Assembly (NCBI GenBank): GCA_947471745.1
Contig: CANJKZ010000080.1
Location: forward strand, 3,127,001 to 3,191,000
Length of the DNA: 64,000 nt
Direction of reading: 5' to 3'
DNA from: Closterium sp. Naga37s-1
Lineage: Eukaryota > Streptophyta > Zygnematophyceae > Desmidiales > Closteriaceae
Both the position numbers and the translations under genes were made by a program. Below, in pieces: positions 1-10,450 of this stretch; position 1 is the first letter of the stretch, and each line of letters starts with the position of its first letter. A model generated the notes under the pieces. The model saw nothing but the letters and a program-made list of their open reading frames with translations. It did no database searches and was not told where the DNA came from.

Positions 1-835
1 CGGTATACCGTCCCAGCGCCAACCAGTTGTTATCTAGGCACAGTCGTGCCGCCCACTTACCTTCCCGTCTGCTTATACCAGTATAACCTGAGCTAGGAGC
101 TCGACCACGCGCAGTGTTGCGACTCGTCGTCTCAGTCCCTGTGCTGTATGCGGACACCAAATCCACATCCACATTCGAGGCAGTCACACCATGCCCAGTA
201 CCCACGGCCTCTCTAGCACCTCTATTACCATCCGTAGTACCCAACAAGCCTCCGGCACCTTCATCACGCACCTTCCCACCTTCACCAGTCTCAACGGCAG
301 CCACAGGACCCTCACCATGTGCACCTGGGTTGCTGTCATGTGTGCCAGCATTGTCCCCACCCATGACTTCCACACGTGCAGGTTCACCAGTTCCACCGGC
401 CCCTGCCACATCACCATGTCCCTCCCCTGCAGCCTCACCGTCTACGCCATGCTGCGGAGTACGAGAAAGCATCAGCTCACGCAATTGCCTCTCGAGCTTG
501 GCAATAGCCACTGCCTGACCCTCATTGCGAACCTCCAGCCTATGCATCCGTTCTGCCATCTCCGCTCTCCACTCCCTATCCTTCACCTCATCACCTATCA
601 CCTCAGGCTCGGGCGGTTTCCTTATCTCATTGCCAGAAGGGATCTCATGCCCAGCTGCCGTGAGCTCCCCAATCAACCGTCCTTCTGCATGAGCGCACAC
701 ATCCTCCCGTAACCTCCGTCGATATGCCAGTGGGCTCATGCTGAATCGTACCCCGTTCTCAGCACCTTCGAAACACGCCTCCACAAGCGCTTGAATGTAC
801 TGGCATACGAAGATGCCGCAGTCAAAATCGTCCTG
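1..835 (-). CDS. Ulp1/C48-like cysteine protease, last visible exon (partial)
   Basis: The minus strand is open from 835 to the window edge, about 278 codons. It begins with DFDCGIFVCQYIQ, the Cys-containing signature of Ulp1/SENP (C48) proteases, which cleave SUMO or similar modifiers. The nucleophile is the Cys of DCG, about residue 6. After roughly 100 residues with a charged, possibly coiled stretch, the tail becomes Gly/Ala/Thr-rich and runs off the window. The exon start is chosen at a splice acceptor (AG at 836-837 after CCTCTG); upstream in the same frame there is an ATG at 845-847 preceded by a TAG stop. Two upstream exons at 5507-5868 carry the middle of the protease fold. I did not find the catalytic His. 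It could be a host gene or, since a Mutator-like transposase lies just upstream on the same strand, a transposon-borne ULP gene. Confidence 0.72.
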
Positions 836-959
836 CTGCAGAGGCATCTACCACGCGTGCAATACACCAAATGCACATGCAGCATAATGAAAAACAAACG
901 GGAGTGTACACGTCTAAAAATTTGATAAACTATGTATGTAAAATGTTTAATATCACATG

Positions 960-1088
960 TGTGAAGAAATGAGGAATAAATGATGAACTAGGAAATGAGT
1001 TGGGTACAAATATGAAACCCTAGAAAGCTGTACCCCAAACTGTCTACCCCACTACAGCCTAGAAAGACTATAGCATATAAGTTTGACA
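960..1088 (-). repeat. E1 3' LTR
   Basis: This 129-bp LTR runs TGTGAAGAAATG to GTTTGACA (plus-strand reading). It is followed inward by the G-run polypurine tract (ATGGGGGTGTG on the coding strand). It matches 5117-5245 with about two substitutions. Confidence 0.93.
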
Positions 1089-1139
1089 CACCCCCATAGG
1101 CAAAGTGGGGGAGAACAAGGGGTCACAAGACCAGTCAAG

Positions 1140-1200
1140 CAAAGCACAGCAAGCTCAGGGTGGATCACAACGTCACCACATATTCTGAGCACAAGTTCAA
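1140..1200 (-). other. Conserved 3' noncoding block, E1 copy
   Basis: Between the RNase H stop and the 3' LTR lies a block containing CTCAGGGTGGATCACAACGT followed by CACCACA. Near-identical blocks occur in E2 (22065-22110), E3 (31511-31555), E4 (33721-33765) and inverted in the protein-less element (11221-11265). Position and conservation suggest a cis-acting function such as packaging or plus-strand priming; this is inference. Confidence 0.7.
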
Positions 1201-1288
1201 GGGCCACAAGGCCAGTTCACATGCAGAGATATATATAAAAAGTTAAACATGCAAGTGCAAGAATATATAGGTCAAAGTACAAGCAATG

Positions 1289-4195
1289 TTAAGAAGTGAG
1301 CAAGTGAGGCAAAGTAGGTACAAGACCTAACAGAGTACAGAAGCGCTGATGATCACAAGGCGCGAGTGCCTTGGTGAAGATATCAGCAGTGTTGGCCTGA
1401 GAGGCCACGTAAGCAAGTCGCAGCTGACCACGCTGCTGTAGCTCACGAGCAAGGAAGTAGCGAAGAGCAATGTGCTTCGTTCTGTGCTCCAGTCTGTGCT
1501 CACGACACAAGGCCAGCATGGCCTTGTTGTCTACGTACAGAACTGGAGGAGAACGAGGCGGCTCTCCGAGGTCAGTCAGCAGGTAGGTGAGCCAGCGTAA
1601 CTCCTGTGCAGCCATGGCCCCTGCGTAGATCTCAGCCTCACAGCTGGAGCTGAGAACAGAAGAAGAGCGAGTAGACCGCCACGAAACAGAACCGGAACCA
1701 AGGCTGAAGGTGTAACCCTGTGACGACCGCTGCGTAGCCAAGTCGTCAACCCAAGACGCGTCTGCGTGACCAGTGAGGACCACTGGACTCCGCCCTCCAA
1801 GCACTAGCCCCATGCCTGACGTACTGCACAAGTAGCGCAACACCCTCTTCGCTGCAGCCATGTGCTCAAGGAGGTGTCTCCCTGGAGCAACATAGCGTGC
1901 CAGAATGCTAAGAGGGTATGCAAGGTCAGGTCGTGTGCAGGTCATCAGGTACATGAGGCAGCCAACAAGCTCTGGGTACGGACCACTCGGCTCTACGGAC
2001 TCATCCGAAGGCAGAGCTGAGAGCGAGTGGCGAGTAGACTGAGGAGTGGCCTGTGGCGAGGAGTACGTGAAGCCGAAGCGCTGAAGGACCTGCTGCACCA
2101 TGTGTGACTGAGTCAGGGTAATGGTGCGCTGTGCTCTGTCTCGGGTGATCTGCAAGCTAAGGTAGCTGCGTAGTTCACCCAGGTCTGTGCACGTGTGTCT
2201 CTTTTGCAGCTCGGACTTCACGTGGGCGAGTCCAGCAGTGTCAGCTGTGGCAAAGACCAAGTCGTCGACGTACACGAGGATGTAGAACGGCGGCAAAGAG
2301 GTGTCGGTGCGCAGAAACAGCGACGGGTCGGCAGTAGAAGGAGCAAACCCAAGAGCCGCAAGTGTAGTCCTCAGTGTGTCGTGCCACTCACGAGGTGCCT
2401 GGCGGAGACCGTAGACTGGCCGCCGGAGGCTCCACTGGGTGCCAGGAGGAAAAGACCCAGTGAAGCCAGGTGGGCGGCGCAGCCAGATCTCCTCGTGCAG
2501 GCTACCCTGTAGGAAAGCAGTGCTGAAGTCTAAGAGATTGAAGCTCGTAGTCGCGCTGAGCGGCTATGTGCAGTAGTACCCGAAGAGTGGTCATCTTCGG
2601 GTTGGGAGAGAAGGACTGAAAGTAGTCAACTCCCTGCCGCTGACTGAAGCCTCGAGCCACGTAACGCGCCTTGAAGACAGGCGGAGAACCCGGGGGCCGC
2701 TTCACCCTGAAAATCCACATGCCACTGACGATGTTAGCCCCAGGTGGGGGAACCTCGTCGACGTAGGTGCCTGTGGACTTCCAGGAAGCCATCTCTGCGT
2801 CCATGGCTGCCTGCCACTGAGAGGAGTAGGGACCCTCTATCGCCTCCGCGTAAGAGCGCGGAGTCGGGATGTCTGGTGCATCCGGGTCTCCCGCAAGGGC
2901 CAGCAGCATGGACACGAGATGAGGTGAAGTAGCAGCAAAGCACTGGAACTCCTCCTGCCTGTCCTCAAGGACGTTAAGGGCACACTCACCCCCGACAGAC
3001 GGAGGACAGACAGACTCAGACTCAGCGACAAGACTAGCAGTGTAGTCTAGACGACAGCGAGCAGCAAAGTCGACAAGCTCAGCAACTAAGGCAGACGCAG
3101 CAGTGGACTCGAAGGAAGGGTCAGTGACGACAGTAGCAAGGAGACGCGTGACAGTAGGACTGGCAGCACGAAGGGAGTCCGACTCTGGGTCAGCAAGAGC
3201 AGGAAGAGAGGACTCAGGAGGAGAAGTCAAAGGGACACGCAGTGGAGCAGTGGAAGGACGCAGAGACATCTGGTGCGTGCCGGGGACAGGGGGAGGACGC
3301 TGACGCGAACCACGACCACTAGTGCGAGCAGCACGGACAGGCGACGCAGGACGAGACGCAGGCTCACGACGCTCAGCAAGACCTCCAGTAGGACCAGTGT
3401 AGGGAGAAGGAGCAGGCAGTGGGGAGGCTGGTTGTAACTGTGATCAGACTGGACAGGCGGCGGACACTCTAAGAGAGGAGCAGGACTAGTAGAGGGCGGA
3501 AGACCAAGAACCTGCTCAAGGAGCGGAACGAAGTACGGTCGCGGCCGTGCAGCACCCCCAGAACCCGCAGGAACAGCACCCGCACCCCTAACGGCAGCAC
3601 CAGCTCCAGTAGCACCCCCAGCTCCAGCCGCGCCAGCAGCACCAGCTCCAGCAGCACCAACACCAGCACCCTCAGAAGCACCAGCACCAGCAGTACCTCC
3701 AGCGCCAACACCCCCAGCAGCTCCAGCTCCAGCTCCAGCACCTCCAGCAGCTCCAGCACAAGGAGTACCCGCAGGCCCAGCAGCTCCAGTACCTCCAGTA
3801 CGAGCACCTCCGGGACCCGTGGCACCAGCACCCTCAGCAGTAGTAGAACCTCCAGCACCTCCAGCTCCAGCAGCACGGCTCCAGCGCCGAGCAAACCACT
3901 CGCGTAGCTCCTGTGGAGAGAGTAGCTCTCGCCGGGACGAAGCACCCAAAGGACCTCCAGGCCCAGTCCCGCCAGACGCCACACGAGCAGGCTCAGCACC
4001 CCCAGGCTCCGCACCCCCAGGCTCAGCACCCCCAGGCTCAGCTACTCCAGGCTCAGCACCCCCAGACTCAGCACCCCCAGTCTCAGCGCCCCCAGAGTCA
4101 GTACCCCCAGGCCCCGCACCCGCAGGCTCAGCACCCCTAGCAGCACCAGAGTCAACAGCTACCTCGACCGGCTCGACTGCATCTACCTGGGACAC
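1289..4195 (-). pseudogene. E1 pol remnant: integrase tail, linker, RT, RNase H
   Basis: Read on the minus strand, 4195-3227 holds an Ala/Gly/Glu/Pro-rich linker with many GGAEPGG-type repeats that normally joins integrase to RT. It leaves frame near 3430. Then 3269-2502 encodes the RT start (PRSYAEAIEGPYSSQWQAAM, then the MWIFRVK and FKARYVARGF region). A one-base insertion near 2535 shifts the frame. 2296-1289 encodes the YVDDLVFA polymerase motif and RNase H (ADASWVDD, SSCEAEIYA, YVDNKAMLAL), ending in TADIFTKAL, a typical copia C-terminus. The protein would polymerise and degrade template RNA in virus-like particles. The frameshifts and the missing upstream half make it non-functional. 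Confidence 0.9.
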
Positions 4196-4399
4196 ACCTG
4201 AGGGGGCAGGACCCTGAGGGGGGAGGGGGTCTACCGGGGGGGGACCTGGCGCGAGGAAGAGCGGCGGCGGGGGGAGGGGCGCAGTGCGGTAGGGGAAGAG
4301 ACGGTAGTAGGGAACCGACTCGTCAAACGTGACGTCCTGAGAGGACAGAACACAGCGCGAGGTGGGGTGGTAAAACTGCCAACCAGGAGCGTTAGTGGG

Positions 4400-4990
4400 G
4401 AAGCCAAGGAAGAGGGCGGCGACGGGGCCGCGAGGGCGGCGACGGGGCCGCTGAGGGCGGCGATGGTGCCGCTGCGGGCGGCGAAGGGGCCGCTGAGGGC
4501 GGCGACGGGGCCGCTGAGAGCGGCGACGGGGCCGCTAGAGGGCGGCGACGGGGCCGCGAGAGGGCGGCGACGGGGCCGCAAGAGCGGCGGCGGGGCCGCA
4601 AGGGCGGCGACGGGGCCGCTGAGGGCGGCGACGGGGCCGCTAGAGGGCGGCGCCGGGGCCGCGAGAGTGGGGCGACGGGGCCGTAAGAGCGGCGGCGGGG
4701 CCGCAAGGGCGGCGACGGGGCCGCTGAGGGCGGCGACGGGGCCGCAAGGGCTGCGAAGGGGCCGCTAGAGGGCGGCGACGGGGCCGCTGGGGGCGGCGAC
4801 GGGGCCGCTGAGGGCGGCGACGGGGCCTCTAGAGGGCGGCGACGGGGCCGCTGAGGGCGGCGACGGGGCCGCTAGAGGGCGGCGACGGGGCCGCGAGAGG
4901 GCGGCGACGGGGCCGTGTAGGGTGGGGCCGCGAGGGGCCGCTAAGGGCGGCGACGGGGCCGCGAGAGGGGCCGTGAGAGGGCGCGAAGGG
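4400..4990. repeat. E1 GC-rich leader minisatellite
   Basis: Tandem, imperfect units of about 20-27 bp are built on GGCGGCGACGGGGCCGCTGA. They open spurious reading frames on both strands. The array lies where the 5' leader of relatives lies, so it is most likely an expanded noncoding leader next to the deletion that removed gag through the integrase core. Confidence 0.85.
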
Positions 4991-5104
4991 AAGGACGGCA
5001 CACAGGGCGCGCCTCGGTCAGGAGCGACTCGCTCTCCGGGCAGAAAAAAAAGTTTAATCGATTTTCAGTGGTGGGCCCTAGGAACAGTTCCCACTAGGGA
5101 ACCT

Positions 5105-5116
5105 GCTCTGATACCA
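5105..5116 (-). other. E1 primer-binding site (initiator-Met tRNA)
   Basis: The coding strand reads TGGTATCAGAGCAGGTT directly after the 5' LTR. This is the usual plant copia primer-binding site, complementary to the 3' end of initiator-Met tRNA. Variants occur in the other elements: E2 at 28680-28692, E4 at 42366-42376 (one base missing), E5 at 39171-39182, and the plus-strand derivative at 9754-9765. Confidence 0.85.
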
Positions 5117-5245
5117 TGTGAAGAAATGAGGAATGAATGATGAACTAGGAAATGAGTTGGGTACAAATATGAAACCCTAGAAAGCTGTACCCCATACTGT
5201 CTACCCCACTACAGCCTAGAAAGACTATAGCATATAAGTTTGACA
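5117..5245 (-). repeat. E1 5' LTR
   Basis: This 129-bp LTR is bounded by the primer-binding site at 5105-5116 and by target duplication ACATG at 5246-5250. Its promoter elements cannot be assigned with confidence. Confidence 0.93.
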
Positions 5246-5506
5246 ACATGTGCACCATGCAGAGTACAACAGTTTGCACGGGAAAGCACCTTGCACGTAC
5301 AGATGGCTGCACTCAACTTAGTGGCACCATACACACGAGAGCACTTTGAACCGGGCAGTACATTGGTTGTTTGATGGTTGCACCAGGATTGCATGCGCCA
5401 TGCGCATGGTTGCACCAGGATTGCATGGGTTGCAATAATAGCATGGCTGCACATGAATAAGCATAGGATGTAGCATGGTAGACAAGCGTAGTACTGGTCA
5501 ACACAC

Positions 5507-5868
5507 CTCCATGACGTGTGGCTGGAATCTCCCGAGCCTCGCTTTCATCTCTTCTATTGGTCGGTTTCCATGGTCCTTCTCGTAGGCCATGCCTAGCAAG
5601 CTGTGACGGGACCGCGTTGGGAAGGACAAAAGACGAAGTGGAAGTTTGAATAAATTAAACAAAATCATGCATGGTGATGTTTGCGTGCTTGTAAGGGAAT
5701 TTGTGTTCGCAACCTCTAGCGGAACCTTACTTGGTCATGTTCTTGAATGCATTGCCCCCAACAGAATGCATCCCAAGGGAGTCATACAGCAGCAACCACG
5801 CAGGCTGGGTGGCGATGTCCTCGTCGAGCGGGAGAGTCACAACTCCAGGATTGACCACAATCATCACA
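5507..5868 (-). CDS. Ulp1/C48-like protease, two upstream exons
   Basis: Exon 5731-5868 begins after a CAG acceptor and encodes VMIVVNPG, then an LLLYDSLG segment typical of Ulp1 proteases. It ends at a GTAAGG donor. Exon 5507-5600 starts after CACAG and encodes NLLGMAYEKDHGNRPIEEMK and on to PHVME, ending at a GTGTGT donor. The two join in phase (AA|C) without a stop, and the following exon at 835 is the Cys exon. The intron between 5506 and 836 contains copia element E1; without it the intron would be only about 390 bases. The small exons and consistent phases argue for a gene that was spliced, at least in the past. The first exon(s), with the expected catalytic His, were not located between 5869 and about 5970. 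Confidence 0.68.
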
Positions 5869-5970
5869 CTGAAATGAAACCTGCATCGTCACCACATTAC
5901 ACAACTAATGTCACGGTCAGGCAAAACAACAGCCGAAGCCCTTTGCGTGTAGGCTAGACTAGACACGGGA

Positions 5971-6405
5971 TCATGGCCGTTCTAGCCCTCTTGCACTTCC
6001 CTCTGTTGCATTCCGCCTTCCCCTTATAATCTCCATCCGCTGTTGGCGTCTCATGGCCGCTTGCTGCGCTGCTGTGGTGGATAGCCGTTGAGTTGTAGTA
6101 GTGTTGGCTTGAGAGAAATGGCCCATGTCTGTACACTCCTCAACCTCATCATCCTCCGGTTCCTCCCCCCAGCTGATTTGGCTCCCATCCTCCACGTCGA
6201 ACTGCTCCATGAATACTTCTTTGGTATCTGCCTCCGCCTGACTGTCGGACATGGTTGTAAGCATATCTCCCACATTCTCGCCTGCCAACGAAGGGAGCTC
6301 GGATGGTGTTGCTGTCACATGATCAGATGGATGCACGTTGTCGGCAGCTGTAGATTTAGGCCGTAGGTCACAAGGGCGGTCACGAGTATGATTCGCAGCT
6401 GGCAT
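5971..6405 (-). pseudogene. MULE transposase C-terminal extension, or unknown exon
   Basis: This reading frame is in the same register as the catalytic core upstream, separated only by the stop at 6526. It encodes an acidic stretch (DVEDGSQISWGEEPEDDEVEE) and then an Ala/Gln/Arg-rich end. No known domain was recognised. It leads to within about 100 bases of the first Ulp1-like exon, so a fused transposase-protease product is possible, but no convincing donor site was found. Confidence 0.45.
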
Positions 6406-6427
6406 GGGTCTGAACCCATGGTCCCTA

Positions 6428-6650
6428 TGGGGCTGCTGAGATGGTGGCTGCTGAGATGGCTGCTGCTGAGATGATGGCTGCTGGGATGGTCGCTGATGAA
6501 GTGGTGGCTGCTGATATGGTGGCTGCTAAGATGGTGGCTGCTGGCATGGTTGCTGCTGAAGTGGTGGCTGCTGATATGGTGGCTGCTGAGTTGGTGGATG
6601 CTGAGATGGTGGCTGCTGAGATGGTGGCTGCCGAGATGGTGTCTGCTGGT
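6428..6650. repeat. 15-bp Gln-Pro-Pro coding repeat
   Basis: About 14 imperfect copies of a 15-bp unit (GATGGTGGCTGCTGA on the plus strand) encode repeated (S)QQPP on the minus strand in the transposase linker. Length changes in multiples of 15 would be tolerated by the frame, but one unit carries the TAG stop. Confidence 0.8.
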
Positions 6651-7236
6651 CTCCCCTGCGACCACTCCTCCTTTGCCGCCGCACTTCCATCCTTGCCATT
6701 CTCGCTCGTTGTGCCGCACCCGTCCGGCTCCGTAACCCATCCCCGCCCTCTGGCTCCCTTGCACGCTGGTCGGCTCCCCGTCTGCCTCGGGTCTGCTGCA
6801 CACGGGCCTCTTCGACCCCAAAGAGGTAGTTCGCCATTGCAACACACTCGGCCCGGCATCTCCTCACGAGTTTGCCAAACTTCCGCTTCGTGCGGCAGTT
6901 TGCGAGCTTCTTGAAGAGTTCAGAGGCGTTAGCGCCAAACTTCAGCACATTCTGCTCCAAATGCCAGCTGCAAAAGTAGTGGGGGAACTGGGATGGGAAC
7001 ACTTCTTTAACCGCTGGTATTAACCCTTTATCACGATCACTGATAAGGGAGGCATCGTGGGTAGCCGGCCACGAAGGAAAATGCGTCAACAACTTCTCAC
7101 AAAACCACTTCCAACTGTCTTTATTCTCGCTCTCGCATAGACCGAAAGCGAGTGGAACAAGCTGGTTATTTCCATCTTTAGTAGCCGCAACCAAGAGCGT
7201 AGCCCGCTGCGCCCGAATGAGAAATGTACCATCCAT
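6526..7236 (-). pseudogene. MULE transposase catalytic core
   Basis: The sequence MDGTFLIRAQRATLLVAATK, then NNQLVPLAFGLCESENKDSW, then SDRDKGLIPAVKEVFP and HYFCSWHLEQN matches the MULE transposase core. The first two catalytic Asp are in MDGTF and SDRDKG, and a C/H motif follows. The C-terminal part becomes Arg-rich and then a repeated QPP linker, where a CAG-to-TAG change stops the frame at 6526. The same frame resumes and stays open to 5971. The enzyme would cut and reinsert Mutator-like DNA transposons. Terminal inverted repeats could not be defined. Confidence 0.8.
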
Positions 7237-8147
7237 GCCAATGACCGGTCGGCAGAACCTTAGAGCAGTTTTGATGCCGATGGGGCGGCAAAAGCCCGGA
7301 AGAAAGCGTGATCCCTCGTCACAAGGTCGAGCGTTGAATCAGGGTCAATCTCTCTGAACCATTCCAACACCCGAGGAATGTAGCGGAAAGAAGTTTTCCA
7401 ATCTCCCAAAGCGCTCCTTCAGCATCCTTTCCTTGAGCCTACAATGAGGGATGACGATGTGCGAGAAAAGATAGGCACGTTGAGAAAACAGAAGGTGAAT
7501 GGTGTGCTTAAGAATGTGCATGTGACAATGGAAGCGATATGGAGAGAATGTTTCGAGACGTACCGCCATGATTGGTGATAATTGATATCCGGACCACCGG
7601 TTGACGCAATCTGATCCTTGTACGTCCCGGGAGGGTGATGTGGTGCAGCATGGACAAGGTTGCCATGATGACGCTGCAGATATGACACTTTATTTGTTGT
7701 ATGCTTCACGTAGCGGTCCCGATCAACGGGTGAGCAGCAATGAGATGATGGGGCGGACAGTTGACGCCAAAACCCACCCACACCGTCAGTGGAGTACTCA
7801 CACCGCCACCTGCACGCTGGTTTAAGACGCTCAAGTTGACTCATGCATATGGCGTGGACTCTGTTTCGCCTACTCCTCATAACCCTAAATCCGAAGTTGC
7901 AAGCTACCGAATAGTCTTCTAGTGCTTCATACAAAAATTGCTTAGACGAGTATAGTTGACCTTCACACAACGAGGCTCGATCGTCTATCACAATTTGTGG
8001 CGAGCGGTCCTCGTCGACGACCATTTCCCGGAGCAACGAACGGTACATATCACTTTGTTTGGGCTCTCCAGTTCCAACGAAGCAAAACTCTGTATCTTCA
8101 TCGCCTGAGTCGGACTCTGTGTTAGAGGTGTAAGACATCGAACCCAT
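7237..8147 (-). pseudogene. MULE transposase, N-terminal DNA-binding part (frameshifted)
   Basis: The reading frame from 8147 to 7419 starts MGSMSYTSNTESDSGDED, an acidic start. It continues with SSKQFLYEALEDYSVACNFGFR and a basic region with Cys and Trp (CRWRC), which fits the N-terminal DNA-binding domain of MuDR-type transposases. The frame is then lost. Between about 7400 and 7285 a different frame encodes a conserved pre-catalytic stretch (LEWFREIDPDSTLDLVTRDH), and another one-base shift near 7285 leads into the catalytic core. At least two frameshifts therefore separate N-terminus and core, unless undetected introns explain them. This copy is most likely dead. Confidence 0.7.
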
Positions 8148-9633
8148 TGCGGCTAATAGGAACGTTCAAGCCGGAAAAGCTCCTAGAAGGACCTAAGTGG
8201 TCTAATCGAAGGCAAGGGTAGATGTCAACCCTAAAACAACGAGGAAATGGTGTGAGCGATCTGTAGCATATGTTTCAAATCATAATGCGCGGGAAGATGA
8301 TACAGGCGTACCAAACTGAGTTTGAGCGTTTTAATTTGAACCTAACTGGCCAGAGTTTATGTTTGTGCGAGTGTTTTTAGCATATGATTGGCGAGATCAT
8401 AAAGTAAATTGAGTTTCATTTGCGCGGTCAAATATGGTTGCAATCCTTAATGATGGCACCTGATTGGACATGTAATGCCAACAATTGCACCGAGCATATC
8501 ATTGACGAATCATGCGCGGTCGTTAGGGCTGTTGCGGTTTGATGCTGGTCAATTGAGGTTTATGATCGCGGATTTATATGCTCGAGCACTTATTGGTTCC
8601 GAATTTGTTTGCCCGCGCGCTCATTGGTCGCGCATTGGGGCGAAAATGGCCGCGCATATACTATTGGTCGGGCCACGTTCGTGCCCGCCAACCACCCGAA
8701 ATTTTCGGGTGGGGAATAATACGAATCACTACCGCGGGATGAGACTCGTGCGAACGAGGAATTTCGGGGATACAAACCCTGGTAAGGTAATGTGCCGGAG
8801 AAAAAAAACCCCTCGAAAATGCCCTGGCGTGGCCACTCGAGCAATTATCACTGAATTCGATGGCCACTCGAGCAATTCGGGGACACGTGGGCAAGAGCGA
8901 ATCACCAAACAAGGCACTGGAGCAATTCTCTCACTGCACGTCCATTTTGAAGTTCAATTCTGGATCCCCCCGTGTTTGTTGGCGTGAGATGCGTTGGGAG
9001 AGGTCTCGCGCCTTTGCACCAGAGTGAGCTGGATAGAGAGGAATTCGACGACCCAGTACACCAGTCAGAACCTGGAAGGGCAGACTCTGAATCGTCTTGC
9101 AGCGTGAATCGTCTGCTTGTGCATGTGTTGCTTGGGTGACATGTGCTGCTGCTGGCGCCATCGTCGTGTGAATGATATCATGTCGCGAGTCGAGACGACT
9201 GAGATCCGTCCAAGATTAGCACCGAATTGTTCTAAGGAGCTTCCAGACTAGCGAAAATAGAGCGCAACTGGGAGTCAACTTGTGACGAGCTGTTCAGTGC
9301 GGAAGTGGTCACCGAAACTTTGCGAAATCGTCACTGGCAAGCACGCCAGTTTCGCGTCGCTTCCAGTCGAGTCAGGTCAGGACGGACGCGCTGACCTCGC
9401 CCTAGTAGGAAACCTTGCGGCGTCGCCTCCCCTTTCCCTTCGGACTCAGATCAACGTTCGAATCAACCTTTCGGTTTCCCCGTCCTTGTTGGCGGGAGAC
9501 GCATTGGGAGAAGCCCTCCACTGAGCTTAAGGAGAGCTTCTGGACTGAAAACCCGGAACCCGGCAGACACATGTGACCATATGTGACCATTCCCCAGTCC
9601 CGCAGCCCGCTTGCCAAGCGGACATGTGCAGCG
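8148..9633. other. No gene recognised; contains a duplicated segment
   Basis: No convincing coding region was seen. 8830-8880 holds two copies of TGGCCACTCGAGCAATT. 8961-9240 and 9474-9638 plus 11458-11600 are diverged copies of one another (shared TTGTTGGCGKGAGAYGC, then TGCTTGTGC and CACCATCGTCGTGTGAA-like blocks). This may include the 5' end of the MULE, but no terminal repeat is clear. Confidence 0.5.
8961..9240. repeat. Dispersed repeat, copy 1 (empty site)
   Basis: This segment is related to 9474-9638 joined to 11458-11600. Its AGCGTGAATCGTC at 9101-9113 is the uninterrupted equivalent of the site where the 9639-11457 element inserted in copy 2. It therefore serves as a within-window pre-insertion reference. 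Confidence 0.7.
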
Positions 9634-9638
9634 CGAAT

Positions 9639-9753
9639 TGTCAGAATATTATGTTTCTCTAGTCTGAAGTGGGGTGCTCTATAATGAGTACAGCCCTGTT
9701 TGCTAGTGTCTCCTCCTTCTCTCATTTCACATTCCTTGTTATTTCTTCTCACA
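9639..9753 (+). repeat. 5' LTR of non-autonomous element
   Basis: This 115-bp LTR runs TGTCAGAATATT to CTTCTCACA. Relative to the 3' LTR it lacks a 27-bp stretch, most simply a deletion between short direct repeats (TTTGCT). Confidence 0.9.
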
Positions 9754-9884
9754 TGGTTTCAGAGCAGAAACGTTCCTAGGGCCCACCGAACGTTCCGCCT
9801 TGCCCTGACTGAAATTTTTTTTTTAGCTGCCCTGTCGCGCGCATCGCGCTTTGCTCCTCTGCGCCCCGTGCGCCTGATCCTGCC

Positions 9885-10450
9885 CTTTGCGGCCCCTACC
9901 CGGCCCCTACGCGGCCCCGTCGCGACCCCGTCGCGGCCCCGTCGCGGCCCCGTCACGGCCTCATCGCGGCCCTGCCCCGTCGCCCGCCGCTGATCTGTCG
10001 CGGCCCTGCCCCGGCCCTGTCGCGGCCCTGTCGCGGCCCTGCCCCGACCCTGCCCCGGCCCTGCCCCGACCCTGTCGCGGCCCTGCCCCGGCCCCGCCCC
10101 GGCCCTGCCCCGGCCCCTACGCGGCCCTTTCGCGGCCCCTGCTGCTGCCGTCGCGGCCCCTGCTGCTGCAGTCGCGGCCCCTGCTGCTGCCGTCGCGGGC
10201 CCCGTCGCGGCCCCCCGTCGCGGCCCCTGTCGCAGCCCCCCGTCGCGGCCCCTCGTCGCGCCCCCCCGTCGCGGCCCCCCGTCGCGCCCCCCCCTGACGC
10301 GGCCCCCCGTCGCGGCCCCCCGTCGCGGCCCCCCGTCGCGGCCCCCCGTCGCGGCCCCCCGTCGCGGCCCCCCGTCGCGGCCCCCCGTCGCGGCCCCGTC
10401 GCGGCCCCGTCGCGGCCCCGTCGAGGCCCCGCCCCGGCCATGCCCCGTCG
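9885..10450. repeat. GC-rich leader minisatellite of the non-autonomous element
   Basis: Short units are built on CGGCCCCGTCG, with variants (CGGCCCTGCCC, CGGCCCCCCGTCG). They share the core CGTCGCGGCCCC with the leaders of E1 and E4. Long frames on both strands here are repeat artefacts. A second repeat at 10870-11105 uses GCCCGTGAGCCGTTGC-like units. Confidence 0.85.

Larger units (their letters stand above)
960..5245 (-). mobile_element. E1: Ty1/copia LTR retrotransposon, internally deleted
   Basis: The element has LTRs of 129 bp at both ends, starting TG and ending CA, with about two differences between them, so the insertion is recent. The 5-bp target duplication ACATG is present at 955-959 and 5246-5250. 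A primer-binding site for initiator-Met tRNA abuts the 5' LTR (the right one, since the element is on the minus strand). At 4.3 kb it is shorter than relatives here: gag, protease and the integrase core are missing, and a GC-rich tandem repeat sits between the leader and the integrase C-terminal coding region. What remains encodes the integrase C-terminus, a low-complexity linker, reverse transcriptase and RNase H, with frameshifts. It would need proteins from other copies to move. It sits in an intron of the Ulp1-like gene. Confidence 0.93.

Noticed and set aside
4367..5001. Ala/Gly-rich or Arg/Pro-rich proteins in E1
   Set aside because: Same reason: leader minisatellite, open in several frames.
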